NCBI RefSeq assembly: GCF_900090295.1
Contig: NZ_LT607753.1
Location: forward strand, 1,426,001 to 1,490,000
Direction: 5' to 3'
Length of the DNA stretch: 64,000 nt
Source of the DNA: Micromonospora coxensis
Lineage (GTDB): Bacteria > Actinomycetota > Actinomycetes > Mycobacteriales > Micromonosporaceae
Position numbers and translations under genes: made by a program. Shown in pieces: positions 35,803-43,191 of this stretch. The stretch's first letter is position 1, and each line of letters starts with the position of its first letter. A model generated the notes under the pieces. The model saw only the letters and a list, made by a program, of their open reading frames with translations. It was not told the DNA's origin and did no database searches.

Positions 35803-35844
35803 CGACGGCCTTCCTCTGGTCGTTGATTCGCCCGCACGCTAGCT

Positions 35845-35908
35845 CTTGCCGAAACATTCTGCAATACCTTGCAAACGGCGTCGCAACAAAGCAGTGCTCT
35901 TGCGAAAC
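35845..35908. promoter_or_regulatory. CTTGC-type operator repeats upstream of pullulanase
   Basis: Three same-direction (plus-strand) elements: CTTGCCGAAAC (35845-35855), CTTGCAAAC (35868-35876) and CTTGCGAAAC (35899-35908), in an AT-rich patch 43-106 bp upstream of the start codon. Streptomyces amylase promoters carry CTTGC(A)-type direct repeats that bind the LacI-family MalR/Reg1 repressor; by analogy these may be its sites. No lacI-type gene is in the window. Confidence 0.5.
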
Positions 35909-36008
35909 ATGGCGTCGCCCGCGGGCGTATCCGCCGTCACCGTGCGCTACCTGGACACGGAACCGCCGCCCGGCCGGCGAGTCGGCGGGGCGGCGGCAGC
36001 GGCGCGGA

Positions 36009-36722
36009 TCAGAGGCCGGAGCAGGCGAACCCGTCGACCGTGCAGGTGCTCGGACGGTTGGCCCCGCCGGTGTGTTCGAAGTGGAACCGCAGCGGCACCG
36101 AGGAGCGGCCGTCCAGGTCCACCCCGCTGGTGTACGTGAAGACGCCGTCGCTCATCCGGGCGGTTCCCTGCGGGGCGCCCTCGACCCACGAGGTGACCAG
36201 CCGGCCACGGGGCAGCACCAGCCGGACCGTCCAGGACCGGGAGCCCGACGCGGAGTTGGTCAGCAGCACCTCGCCGATGAAGGCGTCGCCGTAGTCGTTG
36301 AGCTTGCTGTACCGGCCGGTCACCGACGGGGCGGGTGCCGGCGGCGCGGGAGCGGGCGGTGGGGCCGGCGGACGGGTCTGCCCCGGCGGGACGGGGTCAC
36401 CGCTCGGGGGCGGGGCCCCGGTGCCGCCCGCCGTGCCGGGCAACGGCTCGGTCCGGCGGGGGGACAGACCGGGCACCACCGGCATCGGCAGCGTCGCGGC
36501 GACCCGGGTCGGCGTCGTCGGTGGCGGCAGGTCCGGCAGCGCCAGGGTCGGCGCCGGCTCGGGCGACCCGTCCTCCCACCGGTCCCGTCCGGGAACCGCC
36601 AGCAGCGCCACCACCTGCAGGGTCACCAGGGCCAGCACGCCGGCGACCACCACGATCCAGGGGGACCAGGCCACCTGCCGCAGACCGCCGAGCGGCGATC
36701 GTGCGTGACGTCTGCCGGACAT
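36009..36722 (-). CDS. Membrane-anchored protein with CBM2-like domain
   Basis: 237 residues: short basic N-terminus (MSGRRHARSPLGG), one membrane helix (WIVVVAGVLALVTLQVVALLAV, near 24-45), a Pro/Thr/Ala-rich linker to residue about 130 (PPAPPPAPAPPAPAPS), and a CBM2-like beta-sandwich (VTGRYSKLNDYGDAFIGEV ... TSWVEG ... NRPSTCTVDGFACSGL). The terminal NRPSTC...FAC matches CBM2 C-termini, but some aromatic cellulose-binding positions are not evident. No catalytic domain. AAGGAGGGGC precedes the ATG. A homologue follows upstream on the same strand. Confidence 0.8.
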   Translation of the reverse strand: MSGRRHARSPLGGLRQVAWSPWIVVVAGVLALVTLQVVALLAVPGRDRWEDGSPEPAPTLALPDLPPPTTPTRVAATLPMPVVPGLSPRRTEPLPGTAGGTGAPPPSGDPVPPGQTRPPAPPPAPAPPAPAPSVTGRYSKLNDYGDAFIGEVLLTNSASGSRSWTVRLVLPRGRLVTSWVEGAPQGTARMSDGVFTYTSGVDLDGRSSVPLRFHFEHTGGANRPSTCTVDGFACSGL

Positions 36723-36826
36723 GCCCCTCCTTCTCAGGTGCCGTCCGAGAGCGTAGCGATGATCGGCAATGCCGGAAAGAGCCCGACTCCCACTAAGTGT
36801 CCTAACAGTACGACTGGGGCGAACGG

Positions 36827-37498
36827 TCAGCCGATCGTGCAGGCGGCGCCGTTGACCGTGCACTGGCCCGGACGGTCACCGCTGCCGCTACGGCTGAACG
36901 TCATCGACACCACGGCGCTCTCCCCCGCCGGCAGCGGCCCGGTGCCGCGCAGGACGAACCAGCCGCTGCCGCGCGTACGGACCGACAGCCCGCTGGACGA
37001 CGAGGCCCGGATCGACTTGACGTTGCCGGTGAACAGCAGCTCCACCTCCCACTCCTGGGCACCGCCGGTGCCGTTGCGCACCGTCAGGGTCGCCGCGAAC
37101 GAATCGCGGTCGCTGGAGGTGGCCCGGTACGCCGCGGTCACCCGACCGGAGCCACTCGTGCCCGCCTTGCGACTGCTCGACGGGGACGCCGTGGGCCGCG
37201 GTGAGGTGACGCTCGGAGAGGGTGTCGGGGTGACGCTCGGTGACCGGGTGGCGCCGGCCACGACCAGCGGGGTGTCCGTACTCGCCACGGCGGCGGGAGT
37301 GGCGGGCAGCCGGGGCAGGTACATCGGCGGCGCCGGCTCCGGCGCGGCCTGGTGCTCGGCCCCACGGAACGACAGCATCGCGAAGAGCAGCAGCACCGCC
37401 AGCAGGCCGACACCGAGCAGCACCACGATCCACGGCGTCGACGCCAGCAGGGTCGGTGCGGATCGCGCCCCGGACCGCGCGGCCGAGCGGTCGAACAT
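36827..37498 (-). CDS. Membrane-anchored protein with CBM2-like domain, second copy
   Basis: 223 residues with the same plan: N-terminal basic stretch (MFDRSAARSGARSAP), membrane helix (WIVVLLGVGLLAVLLLFAML), Ser/Thr/Pro linker (SPSVTPTPSPSVTSPRP) and a C-terminal CBM2-like domain (VTAAYRATSSDRDSFAATL ... QEWEVELLFTG ... RPGQCTVNGAACTIG). Paralogue of the gene downstream (36009-36722), separated by 104 bp. Both are extracytoplasmic modules without enzyme domain, perhaps tethering polysaccharide or acting as sensors. Function uncertain. Confidence 0.78.
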   Translation of the reverse strand: MFDRSAARSGARSAPTLLASTPWIVVLLGVGLLAVLLLFAMLSFRGAEHQAAPEPAPPMYLPRLPATPAAVASTDTPLVVAGATRSPSVTPTPSPSVTSPRPTASPSSSRKAGTSGSGRVTAAYRATSSDRDSFAATLTVRNGTGGAQEWEVELLFTGNVKSIRASSSSGLSVRTRGSGWFVLRGTGPLPAGESAVVSMTFSRSGSGDRPGQCTVNGAACTIG

Positions 37499-37822
37499 GA
37501 AAGTCCCCCTAGTCCGAGCAGACGCGCCAGCCTAGCCAGTGACGTACGTGCTGCGCAGCGGACCCGCCGGGTACCGTCCGTAGGTCCGGCCGGTCCAGGA
37601 AAACGGGTGAGCCGAGCTGACCGGATCGGGGCCAGGGCGGGCCGTGCCCGTCCCGACGCCACCCACCGTCCGGATGCCGCGAGCGCGCCCGGCACCGGGC
37701 GCCGGACCGACCGGCACGACGCCCGGACGCCGGCCACCGCGCCGAGGCCGGGGCGCGCGGACCCGACACTGTGGTGGTCGGGCGGCGCCGGGGCACGCCG
37801 GGCCGCCGTGCGCGGCGGACGG
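37499..37822. other. Gene-free interval
   Basis: No supported gene. It contains the presumed promoter of the CBM2-like gene (start 37498) and the 3' end region of the NTF2-like gene. Open frames here are Arg/Pro-rich shadows. No repeats of note. Confidence 0.5.
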
Positions 37823-38212
37823 TCAGGCGGTACGGACGACGGTGCAGATGACCGGCCCGTCGTCGGTGGTGCGCAGCAGGTAGCGGTACCGCTCGCCGGG
37901 CACCGCCCGGCCCTGGCTGTCCAGGAACTCCCACTGCACGGCCACCATCGTGAGCAGCGCGGAGACCGGCTGCACGTCCTCGATCAGGGCGTTCGCCGCG
38001 ACCAGCTCGCGCTCCTGGTAGTCGGGCGCCGCGCCGACGAAGGAGAGCGCCACGGCGGCCATGGTGCTGAACGAGAAGCTGTAGGTGTCGGCCACCACCA
38101 GCCCAGGCAGGGCGTAGCACCCGGCGATGGCGGGCACGTCGCCGGCGGTGAGCGCCACGCCGTACCGGTCGAAGAAGTCGGTCAGCGTGTCGAGATCGGT
38201 GGAGGCTGTCAC
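37823..38212 (-). CDS. NTF2-like protein
   Basis: 129 residues. An alpha-plus-beta cone fold of the SnoaL/NTF2 type is suggested by LDTLTDFFDRYGVALTAGDVPAIAGCY (first helices), FSTMAAVALSFVGAAPDY, NALIEDVQPVSALLTMVAVQWEFLDSQG and YRYLLRTTDDGPVICTVV. No catalytic dyad is evident. GTG start; 37 bp after the stop of the gene that precedes it on the minus strand. Many such proteins are enzymes of small-molecule pathways or stress-related; none can be assigned here. Confidence 0.65.
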   Translation of the reverse strand: MTASTDLDTLTDFFDRYGVALTAGDVPAIAGCYALPGLVVADTYSFSFSTMAAVALSFVGAAPDYQERELVAANALIEDVQPVSALLTMVAVQWEFLDSQGRAVPGERYRYLLRTTDDGPVICTVVRTA

Positions 38213-38249
38213 GGGCTCAGTGATTGCCGTCGAGGGGCATCGGCAAACC

Positions 38250-38912
38250 TCAGCGCGCCGGGATGCGCACCTCGATCTCCGCGCCGAGCCGGGCGCCGCC
38301 GGTCAGGTCCAGGTCGTCGCCGCTCCAGAACCGGCCCGGGTCGTACCAGTTGGGACGCCGACCGGCCGGGAGCAGCCCCATCGCCTCGTAGGTCACCGCC
38401 ACCACCTCCGCGCAGTACGCCGTCTCCAGGGCCCGGTCCGACAGCGGCGTCCCCCGCCGGTCGGCCCGGCCGGGCAGCGGCAGCCGGACCTGCGGCACCC
38501 GGCCCCGGGCCCACCGCCACGCGAGTTGGGCGGTGCTCGGGAACGGGGTGCCGTCCAGCCGGGCGATCGTCCGCAGCACCGCCTCCTCCCGGTCCGGCCC
38601 GGCCGGCGGTTCGAGCTGACGCAGCCAGCCGCGCTGGCCGTACCGGTTGGCCCAGACGCAGACCGCGTCGCGCAGGTCGTGCAACTGCACGCCGCGCTGG
38701 TGGGTGCCCGCCCACATGTCCGGCAGCGACCGGCCCAGCTCGGCGTGCCACATCAACGGCGGCATGTCGTCCAGCACCACGGCCATGCCGACGTGGTTGA
38801 CCGGGCTGTTGGTGGTCAGCTGGATGGCCCGGTCCGGCACGCTGCGGCCCCGGAACACCCAGACATCCCCGGTACGGGTCAGCTCGACGGCCTCGTCCAG
38901 GCTGATGCTCAT
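38250..38912 (-). CDS. Permuted papain-like hydrolase (YiiX/NlpC-P60-like)
   Basis: 220 residues, cytosolic, no signal peptide. A circularly permuted papain-like fold is suggested by the His-first segment NHVGMAVVL (near residue 39) and the later Cys segment TAYCAEVVAVTYEAMGLL (near 165). YiiX/YaeF-type enzymes have that order. Another landmark is DGTPFPSTAQLAWRWARG. Starts at the ATG at 38912 (MSISLDEAVELTRTGD), giving the typical entrance strand DVWVFRGRSVPDRAIQ. Substrate may be peptide or lipid amide. It is separate from, and divergent to, the small gene at 39003. Confidence 0.65.
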   Translation of the reverse strand: MSISLDEAVELTRTGDVWVFRGRSVPDRAIQLTTNSPVNHVGMAVVLDDMPPLMWHAELGRSLPDMWAGTHQRGVQLHDLRDAVCVWANRYGQRGWLRQLEPPAGPDREEAVLRTIARLDGTPFPSTAQLAWRWARGRVPQVRLPLPGRADRRGTPLSDRALETAYCAEVVAVTYEAMGLLPAGRRPNWYDPGRFWSGDDLDLTGGARLGAEIEVRIPAR

Positions 38913-38990
38913 GCCGCCGCCCCGCCCGCGCCGCCCATCGGCGCCGGGCGTCGGCCGGCACATCGCTCGCTGCGCTCGCTCATGGAGCAC

Positions 38991-39002
38991 TACCCTAAGC
39001 CG
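38991..39002 (+). promoter_or_regulatory. -10 box of a leaderless promoter
   Basis: TACCCT (38991-38996), then AAGCCG, then the ATG at 39003; same hexamer and spacing as at 4240. No Shine-Dalgarno sequence. Confidence 0.5.
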
Positions 39003-39194
39003 ATGCGGCAACGGATGCGGTGGTGGAAGGTCCTCGGATTGGCCGGTCTGGCCGGCGTCGCGGCGTCCGGCGTGGTCATCGCCCGCGCCGAGCGACGCCG
39101 TCGGGCGTACACCCCGGAGGAGATCCGGGACCGGTTGCGGGAGCGGCACGCGCAGGCCGCCGGGAGCGGCACACCGGCCGACGGGCCGGCCTGA
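39003..39194 (+). CDS. Small membrane protein, hypothetical
   Basis: 63 residues. One hydrophobic helix near the N-terminus (VLGLAGLAGVAASGVVIARAE) after a basic MRQRMRWWK, then a charged C-terminal half (ERRRRAYTPEEIRDRLRERHAQAAG). Would be a single-pass protein with a cytosolic tail. Start at 39003 by the promoter box; an ATG seven codons earlier (38982) is possible. 71 bp separate it from the next gene, so possibly an operon. Confidence 0.7.
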   Translation: MRQRMRWWKVLGLAGLAGVAASGVVIARAERRRRAYTPEEIRDRLRERHAQAAGSGTPADGPA

Positions 39195-39265
39195 CCCGGC
39201 CCCTCATCCACGGGTTGCCGCCTCGTCCTACCCTCGGGCTCCGCTGCGACGACGGGGAGACGCAG

Positions 39266-40921
39266 GTGCCCGAATTCCTGGGGTGGGAGACGCTGCGGCA
39301 GGTGCCCGGCGACACCGACGCCCGGCGCCGCCGGGGCGCGGCCGGCGCGCTGGTGCTCGTCGGCGGGTTGGCGCTGCTGATCACCGTCATGGCGGCCGCG
39401 CCCTACCCACCCTGCACCGAGGCGGCCCCGTGCGCCCCGGAGCGGTTCGGCAACATGCTGATCGGCCTGCTGCTCAGCACCGTCGTGGTCGGCTGGCTGG
39501 GACTGCGCTTCGCCGCCGGGGTGGGCGCGGTCACCGCCGCCGGCCTGGCCGGCTACATCCTGGCCCGCCCCGAGCAGGGGCCGCCGCTGTGGACCGTCGG
39601 GCCGGCCCTCGCGTACACCGCCGGCTGTCTGCTGCTGCACCGCCGCTCCGCCCGCCGGGCCGCCGCGCCGGCGCCCGAGCCGGGCGAGCGGCAACCGGTG
39701 CCGCCGGTGCGCTGGGCGCTGCGCCCGCCGCTCGCGCCGACCCTCGCCGCGGCGACGCTGCTCGGCGCGGGCGTCGCGGTGGCGCTCTGGATCGGGCACG
39801 CGCAGGACCGGGCGGACGCCCGGCAGGCCGCCGCCACGGTGGTGACCGGCACGGTCCGCGCGCACCCGGACCGGACGACGGTGGACGTGGCCCTGCCCGA
39901 CGGCGGTAGCACGCGGATGGCGGTGTTCGAGGCCGACGACTACCCGGTGGGCGACCCGTTCCGGTTCGCCGTCGACGGCCGTGGCCTGCGGCAGCCGCTC
40001 AGCGAACCGTACGACCTGACCCCGTGGCTGTCCCTGGCCACCCTGCTCGGCGTGGTGGGCCTCGGCCTCTGCGCGCCGGTGGCGACGGCCGTGCTCTCCC
40101 GGCGGCGGTTCACCCGTCGGCCCCAGCCGGTGCGCCGGGTCTTCGCCGAGTTCGACGGCGGGGTGGTCCGGCTCTGCCACCGGGCGACGGGCGGGCGGCC
40201 CTTCGGTGAGGTGCCGATCCGGCCGGAGGACGGCCTGCCCGTCGGGGAGCGGCGGCCGGCGCTGCTGCACGGCGTCCCGGTCCACGGTCGCTGGTGCACG
40301 GTGACCGTCAACGGTCGGACGCTGTCGCCCCGGGCACCGCTGCGGGCGACGGCCACGCCCCGGCCGGCACGGGACCGCACGGGCGCGCCGGACTGGCCGA
40401 CGCTCACCCCGCTGGAGGTCGTCGGCACGGCGGCGGCCGTCCTCGCCGCGATCGTGGTCGGCATCCAGCGCGCCGGCACGATCCTCAGCGGCCTGTTCGA
40501 CCTGCTCTGCACCACCGACCGCTGCCAGCCGGTGGGGCTCGCCGTCGCCGGCTGGACGGCGGTGGGCGGCACGATGGTGCTGGCCGGCCTGCTCTACCGG
40601 CACGCGCGGCCCGGCCGTCCCGCCCTCTACGCGCTCGTCGGCTGCGTCGTCCTGCTCGCCTTCGGCCTGACCGTCCTCTTCGCCGGCGGCGGTCCCGCCG
40701 AGGACCTGCCACCGGGGGCCGGCGCGCTCCACGTCGGCCTCCTGGCCGGACTGGCCCCCCTGCTGATCGGCGGGATCGCCCGGCCGCCGGCCGCCCCGGC
40801 CCCTCGGCGAGGACGCCAGCAGGCCGAGCGGACCGACCCGGGGCGGCCGTTGCTGCTGGTCAACATCGGGCAGGGCGTCACCCTGGTCGCCGTGGTGCTC
40901 TGGGCCGCGCTGCTCGGCTGA
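39266..40921 (+). CDS. Polytopic membrane protein, hypothetical
   Basis: 551 residues with about ten predicted membrane helices, for example LVLVGGLALLITVMAAA, MLIGLLLSTVVVGWLGLRF, LAAATLLGAGVAVALWIG, LATLLGVVGLGLCAPVATAV, AAAVLAAIVVGIQRAGTIL, ALYALVGCVVLLAFGLTVL and GVTLVAVVLWAALLG. Between helices 4 and 5 is a soluble segment of beta character (VVTGTVRAHPDRTTVDVALP), and a second one lies between helices 5 and 6. Four Cys pairs with acidic residues occur in loops (PCTEAAPCAP; CTTDRCQP). GTG start behind GGGGAGA. No family recognised. Confidence 0.75.
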   Translation: MPEFLGWETLRQVPGDTDARRRRGAAGALVLVGGLALLITVMAAAPYPPCTEAAPCAPERFGNMLIGLLLSTVVVGWLGLRFAAGVGAVTAAGLAGYILARPEQGPPLWTVGPALAYTAGCLLLHRRSARRAAAPAPEPGERQPVPPVRWALRPPLAPTLAAATLLGAGVAVALWIGHAQDRADARQAAATVVTGTVRAHPDRTTVDVALPDGGSTRMAVFEADDYPVGDPFRFAVDGRGLRQPLSEPYDLTPWLSLATLLGVVGLGLCAPVATAVLSRRRFTRRPQPVRRVFAEFDGGVVRLCHRATGGRPFGEVPIRPEDGLPVGERRPALLHGVPVHGRWCTVTVNGRTLSPRAPLRATATPRPARDRTGAPDWPTLTPLEVVGTAAAVLAAIVVGIQRAGTILSGLFDLLCTTDRCQPVGLAVAGWTAVGGTMVLAGLLYRHARPGRPALYALVGCVVLLAFGLTVLFAGGGPAEDLPPGAGALHVGLLAGLAPLLIGGIARPPAAPAPRRGRQQAERTDPGRPLLLVNIGQGVTLVAVVLWAALLG

Positions 40922-40940
40922 CGGCCCGCGCCCGCCGGGC

Positions 40941-41309
40941 TCACCCGTGGGCGCGGCGGACCGCCTCGTCGAGCGCGTCCGGGGTACGGCCGACCAGCGC
41001 GCTCCCGTCGTCGAGCAGCAGGATCGGGCGCTGGATCAGCTCGGGGTGGGCCACCATCGCCTCGATCCAGCGCGGCTCGGTGGCGTCGTCACGGGTCCAA
41101 CCGGCCATGCCCAGCGCCACCCCGGCCGGCTCCCCCGTACGGCAGACGTCCCAGGCGCGTGCCCCGAGCCGGCGCAGCACGTCCCGCAGCTCGTCCGCGT
41201 CCGGCGGCTGCTCCAGGTACGCGCGCAGCCGCACCGGCACCCGCGCCTCCTCCAGGCTGGCGCGTGCGCCCGCGCACTTCGAGCAGGCCGGGTTGTGCCA
41301 CATCTCCAT
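40941..41309 (-). CDS. ArsC-family (arsenate reductase/Spx-like) protein
   Basis: 122-residue thioredoxin-like protein. Begins MEMWHNPACSKCAGARASL: His-Asn-Pro-x-Cys at residues 5-9 matches the ArsC active site, with CSKC giving a second Cys12. The later RPILLLDDGSALVGRTPDAL carries the conserved Arg of the RP segment. Either a glutaredoxin-coupled arsenate reductase or a general ArsC-like oxidoreductase; no ars genes lie nearby, so the arsenic role is uncertain. Convergent with the membrane gene, 19 bp apart. An upstream open frame is shadow. Confidence 0.8.
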   Translation of the reverse strand: MEMWHNPACSKCAGARASLEEARVPVRLRAYLEQPPDADELRDVLRRLGARAWDVCRTGEPAGVALGMAGWTRDDATEPRWIEAMVAHPELIQRPILLLDDGSALVGRTPDALDEAVRRAHG

Positions 41310-41443
41310 GCCGACATCGTGACAGAGCCCACCGTCCATCCCCTGTGGATGGTCGGCGGGGCCGTGGAGCAGCGTATCGTCCGGCTGGCATACGGCGTGG
41401 CCACTGCTGTCGCCGTTCGTCCTCTCCCCCGCCGGCCGCCCCG

Positions 41444-41682
41444 GTCGAGCGGCACGGCCGGGTCGACCCGGGCCTGCCGGCGGGTGACGGGCCGCGCCCC
41501 GCCGTCGTGGTGGTGCACGGCGCCCGCTGCCGCCCGGCGTGCCGGACGCCTGGACCGGCCGGTACGACTGATCGAGGTACCGGACGGCCGGCACAGCTGC
41601 GACATCCTCGACCACACCGACAGTCCCGGGACACCCTCCGCCACGGCGCGCGACACGGTGGTCGCACTGCTCGGCGTCCGGT
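41444..41682 (+). pseudogene. Remnant of an alpha/beta hydrolase (dienelactone-hydrolase-like)
   Basis: Fragments of one gene in different frames. Frame 1 has VERHGRVDPGLPAGDGPRPAV followed by VVVHG, the usual first strand and oxyanion loop. A following frame gives PLPPGVPDAWTGRYD. From about 41563 another frame reads RLIEVPDGRHSCDILDHTD and then ARDTVVALLG, matching the C-terminal catalytic-His region (usual pattern EVPDGHHSFD). The central part with the GxSxG nucleophile is absent. A frameshift and internal deletion explain this best. The identification rests on motif memory, not a search. Confidence 0.5.
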
Positions 41683-41885
41683 GCGGGCCCCGTCGTCCGG
41701 TCACGTACCGGATGTCCGGTGCGCGCCTGGGGTGGCACGGCCCGGATGTCGGCTCTGACCTGCGGGATCCCGTGGTGGGGGCCACCTCGGTGGCGGAATC
41801 GGCGGCGGGGTGGGGGCGTTGTACATGGCATAACCACCGGCGCTCCCCGCCCGGGACGCCATCCGCAACGGCCCCCGCCACCCGG

Positions 41886-42099
41886 CCTGCGGAATGCGGG
41901 CCCCGCCGGACGGGTTACATCCCCCCGGACACCGAACCCGCCCGGCCCCTCGGACAGTGGCTCGGTTACCTCCCCCGGACACCGAGGCCCCGCCCCGGAA
42001 TGTGGGCCCGGCCGGCTTGGTTACCTCCCCCGGGACGCCGAGACACGGCCTGCGGAATGCGGGACCGACCGGATCGGTTACATCCCCCTGGACACCCGA
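41886..42099. repeat. Four-copy imperfect tandem repeat of about 55 bp upstream of the C39-type peptidase gene
   Basis: The core GGTTACATCCCCCCGGACAC and close variants start at 41913, 41964, 42019 and 42076 (spacing 51, 55 and 57 bp). A second shared box, CCTGCGGAATGCGGG or a variant of it, lies before copies 1, 3 and 4 (41886, 41995, 42049). The last copy ends 135 bp before the ATG of the secreted peptidase. No open frame fits it. It might be a multi-site regulatory region. Confidence 0.7.
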
Positions 42100-42234
42100 G
42101 CAGGCACCGCCGCCAGGGTCCCCCCGGACCCCGCGCAGGCACCGCCGCCGGACCGTCCCCCTCGAACTTCCCCCTCGCGGCACACCGCCCCCCAACGCGC
42201 GCTGCCGCACCCCCGACGCAGAAGGAGCATCCCC

Positions 42235-42885
42235 ATGCGTACCGACATCCTGCGCAAGACCGCCCTGACCGCCCTCACCATCACCGCCACCACCGGCGGC
42301 ATCGCCGCCCCCGCCCTGGCCGCCCACGCCGCCCCGGCCGACAAGCCCGCGGCGCAGGCCGAGCGCAAGCCCAACGGCGAACGACAGCTCAAGGTCGACT
42401 ACCAGGCCCAGCCCAACTTCTACTACTGCGGCCCCGCCGCCGCCCGCAACGCCCTCAGCGTCCAGGGCAAGGACATCGACGTCGACGCCATGGCCAAGAT
42501 CATGGGCACCACCGAGAACGGCACCAACAGCATCAACGACATCACCCCCGTCCTGAACAAGGAAACCGGCAAGACCGACGCCTACCGCAGCGTCGAGATC
42601 AAGACTCCGAAGGCCGACACCAAGCAGACCGACACGATGCGCGCCGACATCGTCGCCGCCATCAACGACGGCCACGCCATCGTCGCCAACATCGCCGGCA
42701 CCGCCACCGACACCAACGGCGGCGTGCACTCCTTCGAAGGCGGGCACTACATCAGCGTCACCGGCTACCGCGACAACGGCCACACCGTCACCATCGCCGA
42801 CTCCGCCAACCCGAACACCGCCAGCTACGAGATGGACATCGACACCCTCGCCGACTGGACCGCCACCCGCGGCTACGCCCACTGA
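42235..42885 (+). CDS. Secreted C39-family peptidase-like protein
   Basis: 216 residues with a signal peptide (MRTDILRKTALTALTITATT, cleavage near AAHA, residue about 32). The papain-like C39 domain has catalytic Cys65 in NFYYCGPAAARNAL, His171 in EGGHYISVTGY and Asp189 in TIADSANP. The TEN-rich centre (GTTENGTNSINDITPVLN) is the usual joining loop. Start ATG at 42235 with GAAGGAG about 8 nt upstream. It is not fused to an ABC transporter, so it is a free extracellular peptidase or transglutaminase-like amidase. Substrate unknown. Confidence 0.88.
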   Translation: MRTDILRKTALTALTITATTGGIAAPALAAHAAPADKPAAQAERKPNGERQLKVDYQAQPNFYYCGPAAARNALSVQGKDIDVDAMAKIMGTTENGTNSINDITPVLNKETGKTDAYRSVEIKTPKADTKQTDTMRADIVAAINDGHAIVANIAGTATDTNGGVHSFEGGHYISVTGYRDNGHTVTIADSANPNTASYEMDIDTLADWTATRGYAH

Positions 42886-42896
42886 CCCACCACGAC

Positions 42897-42929
42897 AAGG
42901 GCCGACCCCCACCCAGGGGTCGGCCCTTT
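42897..42929 (+). terminator. Terminator after the C39-type peptidase gene
   Basis: Arms AAGGGCCGACCCC (42897-42909) and GGGGTCGGCCCTT (42916-42928), perfect 13-bp stem with a 6-nt loop and a short T run (TTT). Confidence 0.85.
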
Positions 42930-43023
42930 CGTCGTACCCGCATGTCCCGCCCCCGGACGTCGGCAGGCCGGGTGGCGGCCGGGGCGGCACCACACCGGCC
43001 TGCGCGAGGGGCGGACAGGAGGA

Positions 43024-43070
43024 GATCTTGGCGAGTTGACGTTCACGGTGAACGACAACTCGCCAAGATC
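43024..43070. repeat. 47-bp near-perfect palindrome
   Basis: Arms GATCTTGGCGAGTTG (43024-43038) and CAACTCGCCAAGATC (43056-43070), with an inner inverted repeat CGTTCAC/GTGAACG (43040-43046 with 43048-43054) around a single G at 43047. Only the A-A pair at 43039/43055 breaks the symmetry. It lies in gene-free sequence (42930-43191) between a terminator and the 3' end of the VOC gene. It may be a dispersed palindromic element or a protein-binding site. Confidence 0.85.
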
Positions 43071-43191
43071 CAGCCCACCTCGCGGGCCCCCGGCCGCACG
43101 ACGAACGATGCCTCAGCCTGCACGGGGCTCGGACGTGGCTGCCGACGGGGTCGTCCCGTCCGGGACCGGTGTCCCGGCGGGTCGACGGCGA

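Noticed and set aside
30295..35826. Open reading frame of 1843 codons on the plus strand
   Set aside because: It is the antisense of the amylase-pullulanase gene; composition is His/Val/Gly/Arg-rich with no fold-like pattern, a known artefact of high-GC third positions.
41913..42099. CRISPR-like array (about 23-bp repeats, 28-34 bp spacers)
   Set aside because: Repeats vary in sequence and length, the spacers share boxes with each other, there are only four copies, and no cas gene is near.
43024..43070. Rho-independent terminator of the VOC gene at 43192
   Set aside because: Far longer and more symmetric than the other terminators, lies 120 bp after the stop codon and lacks a U-tract. Kept as a palindromic repeat instead, though a termination role is not excluded.
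42942..43190. Possible small genes between the C39-type peptidase gene and the VOC gene
   Set aside because: Frames are Arg/Pro-rich, have no start signals, and run through the 47-bp palindrome.
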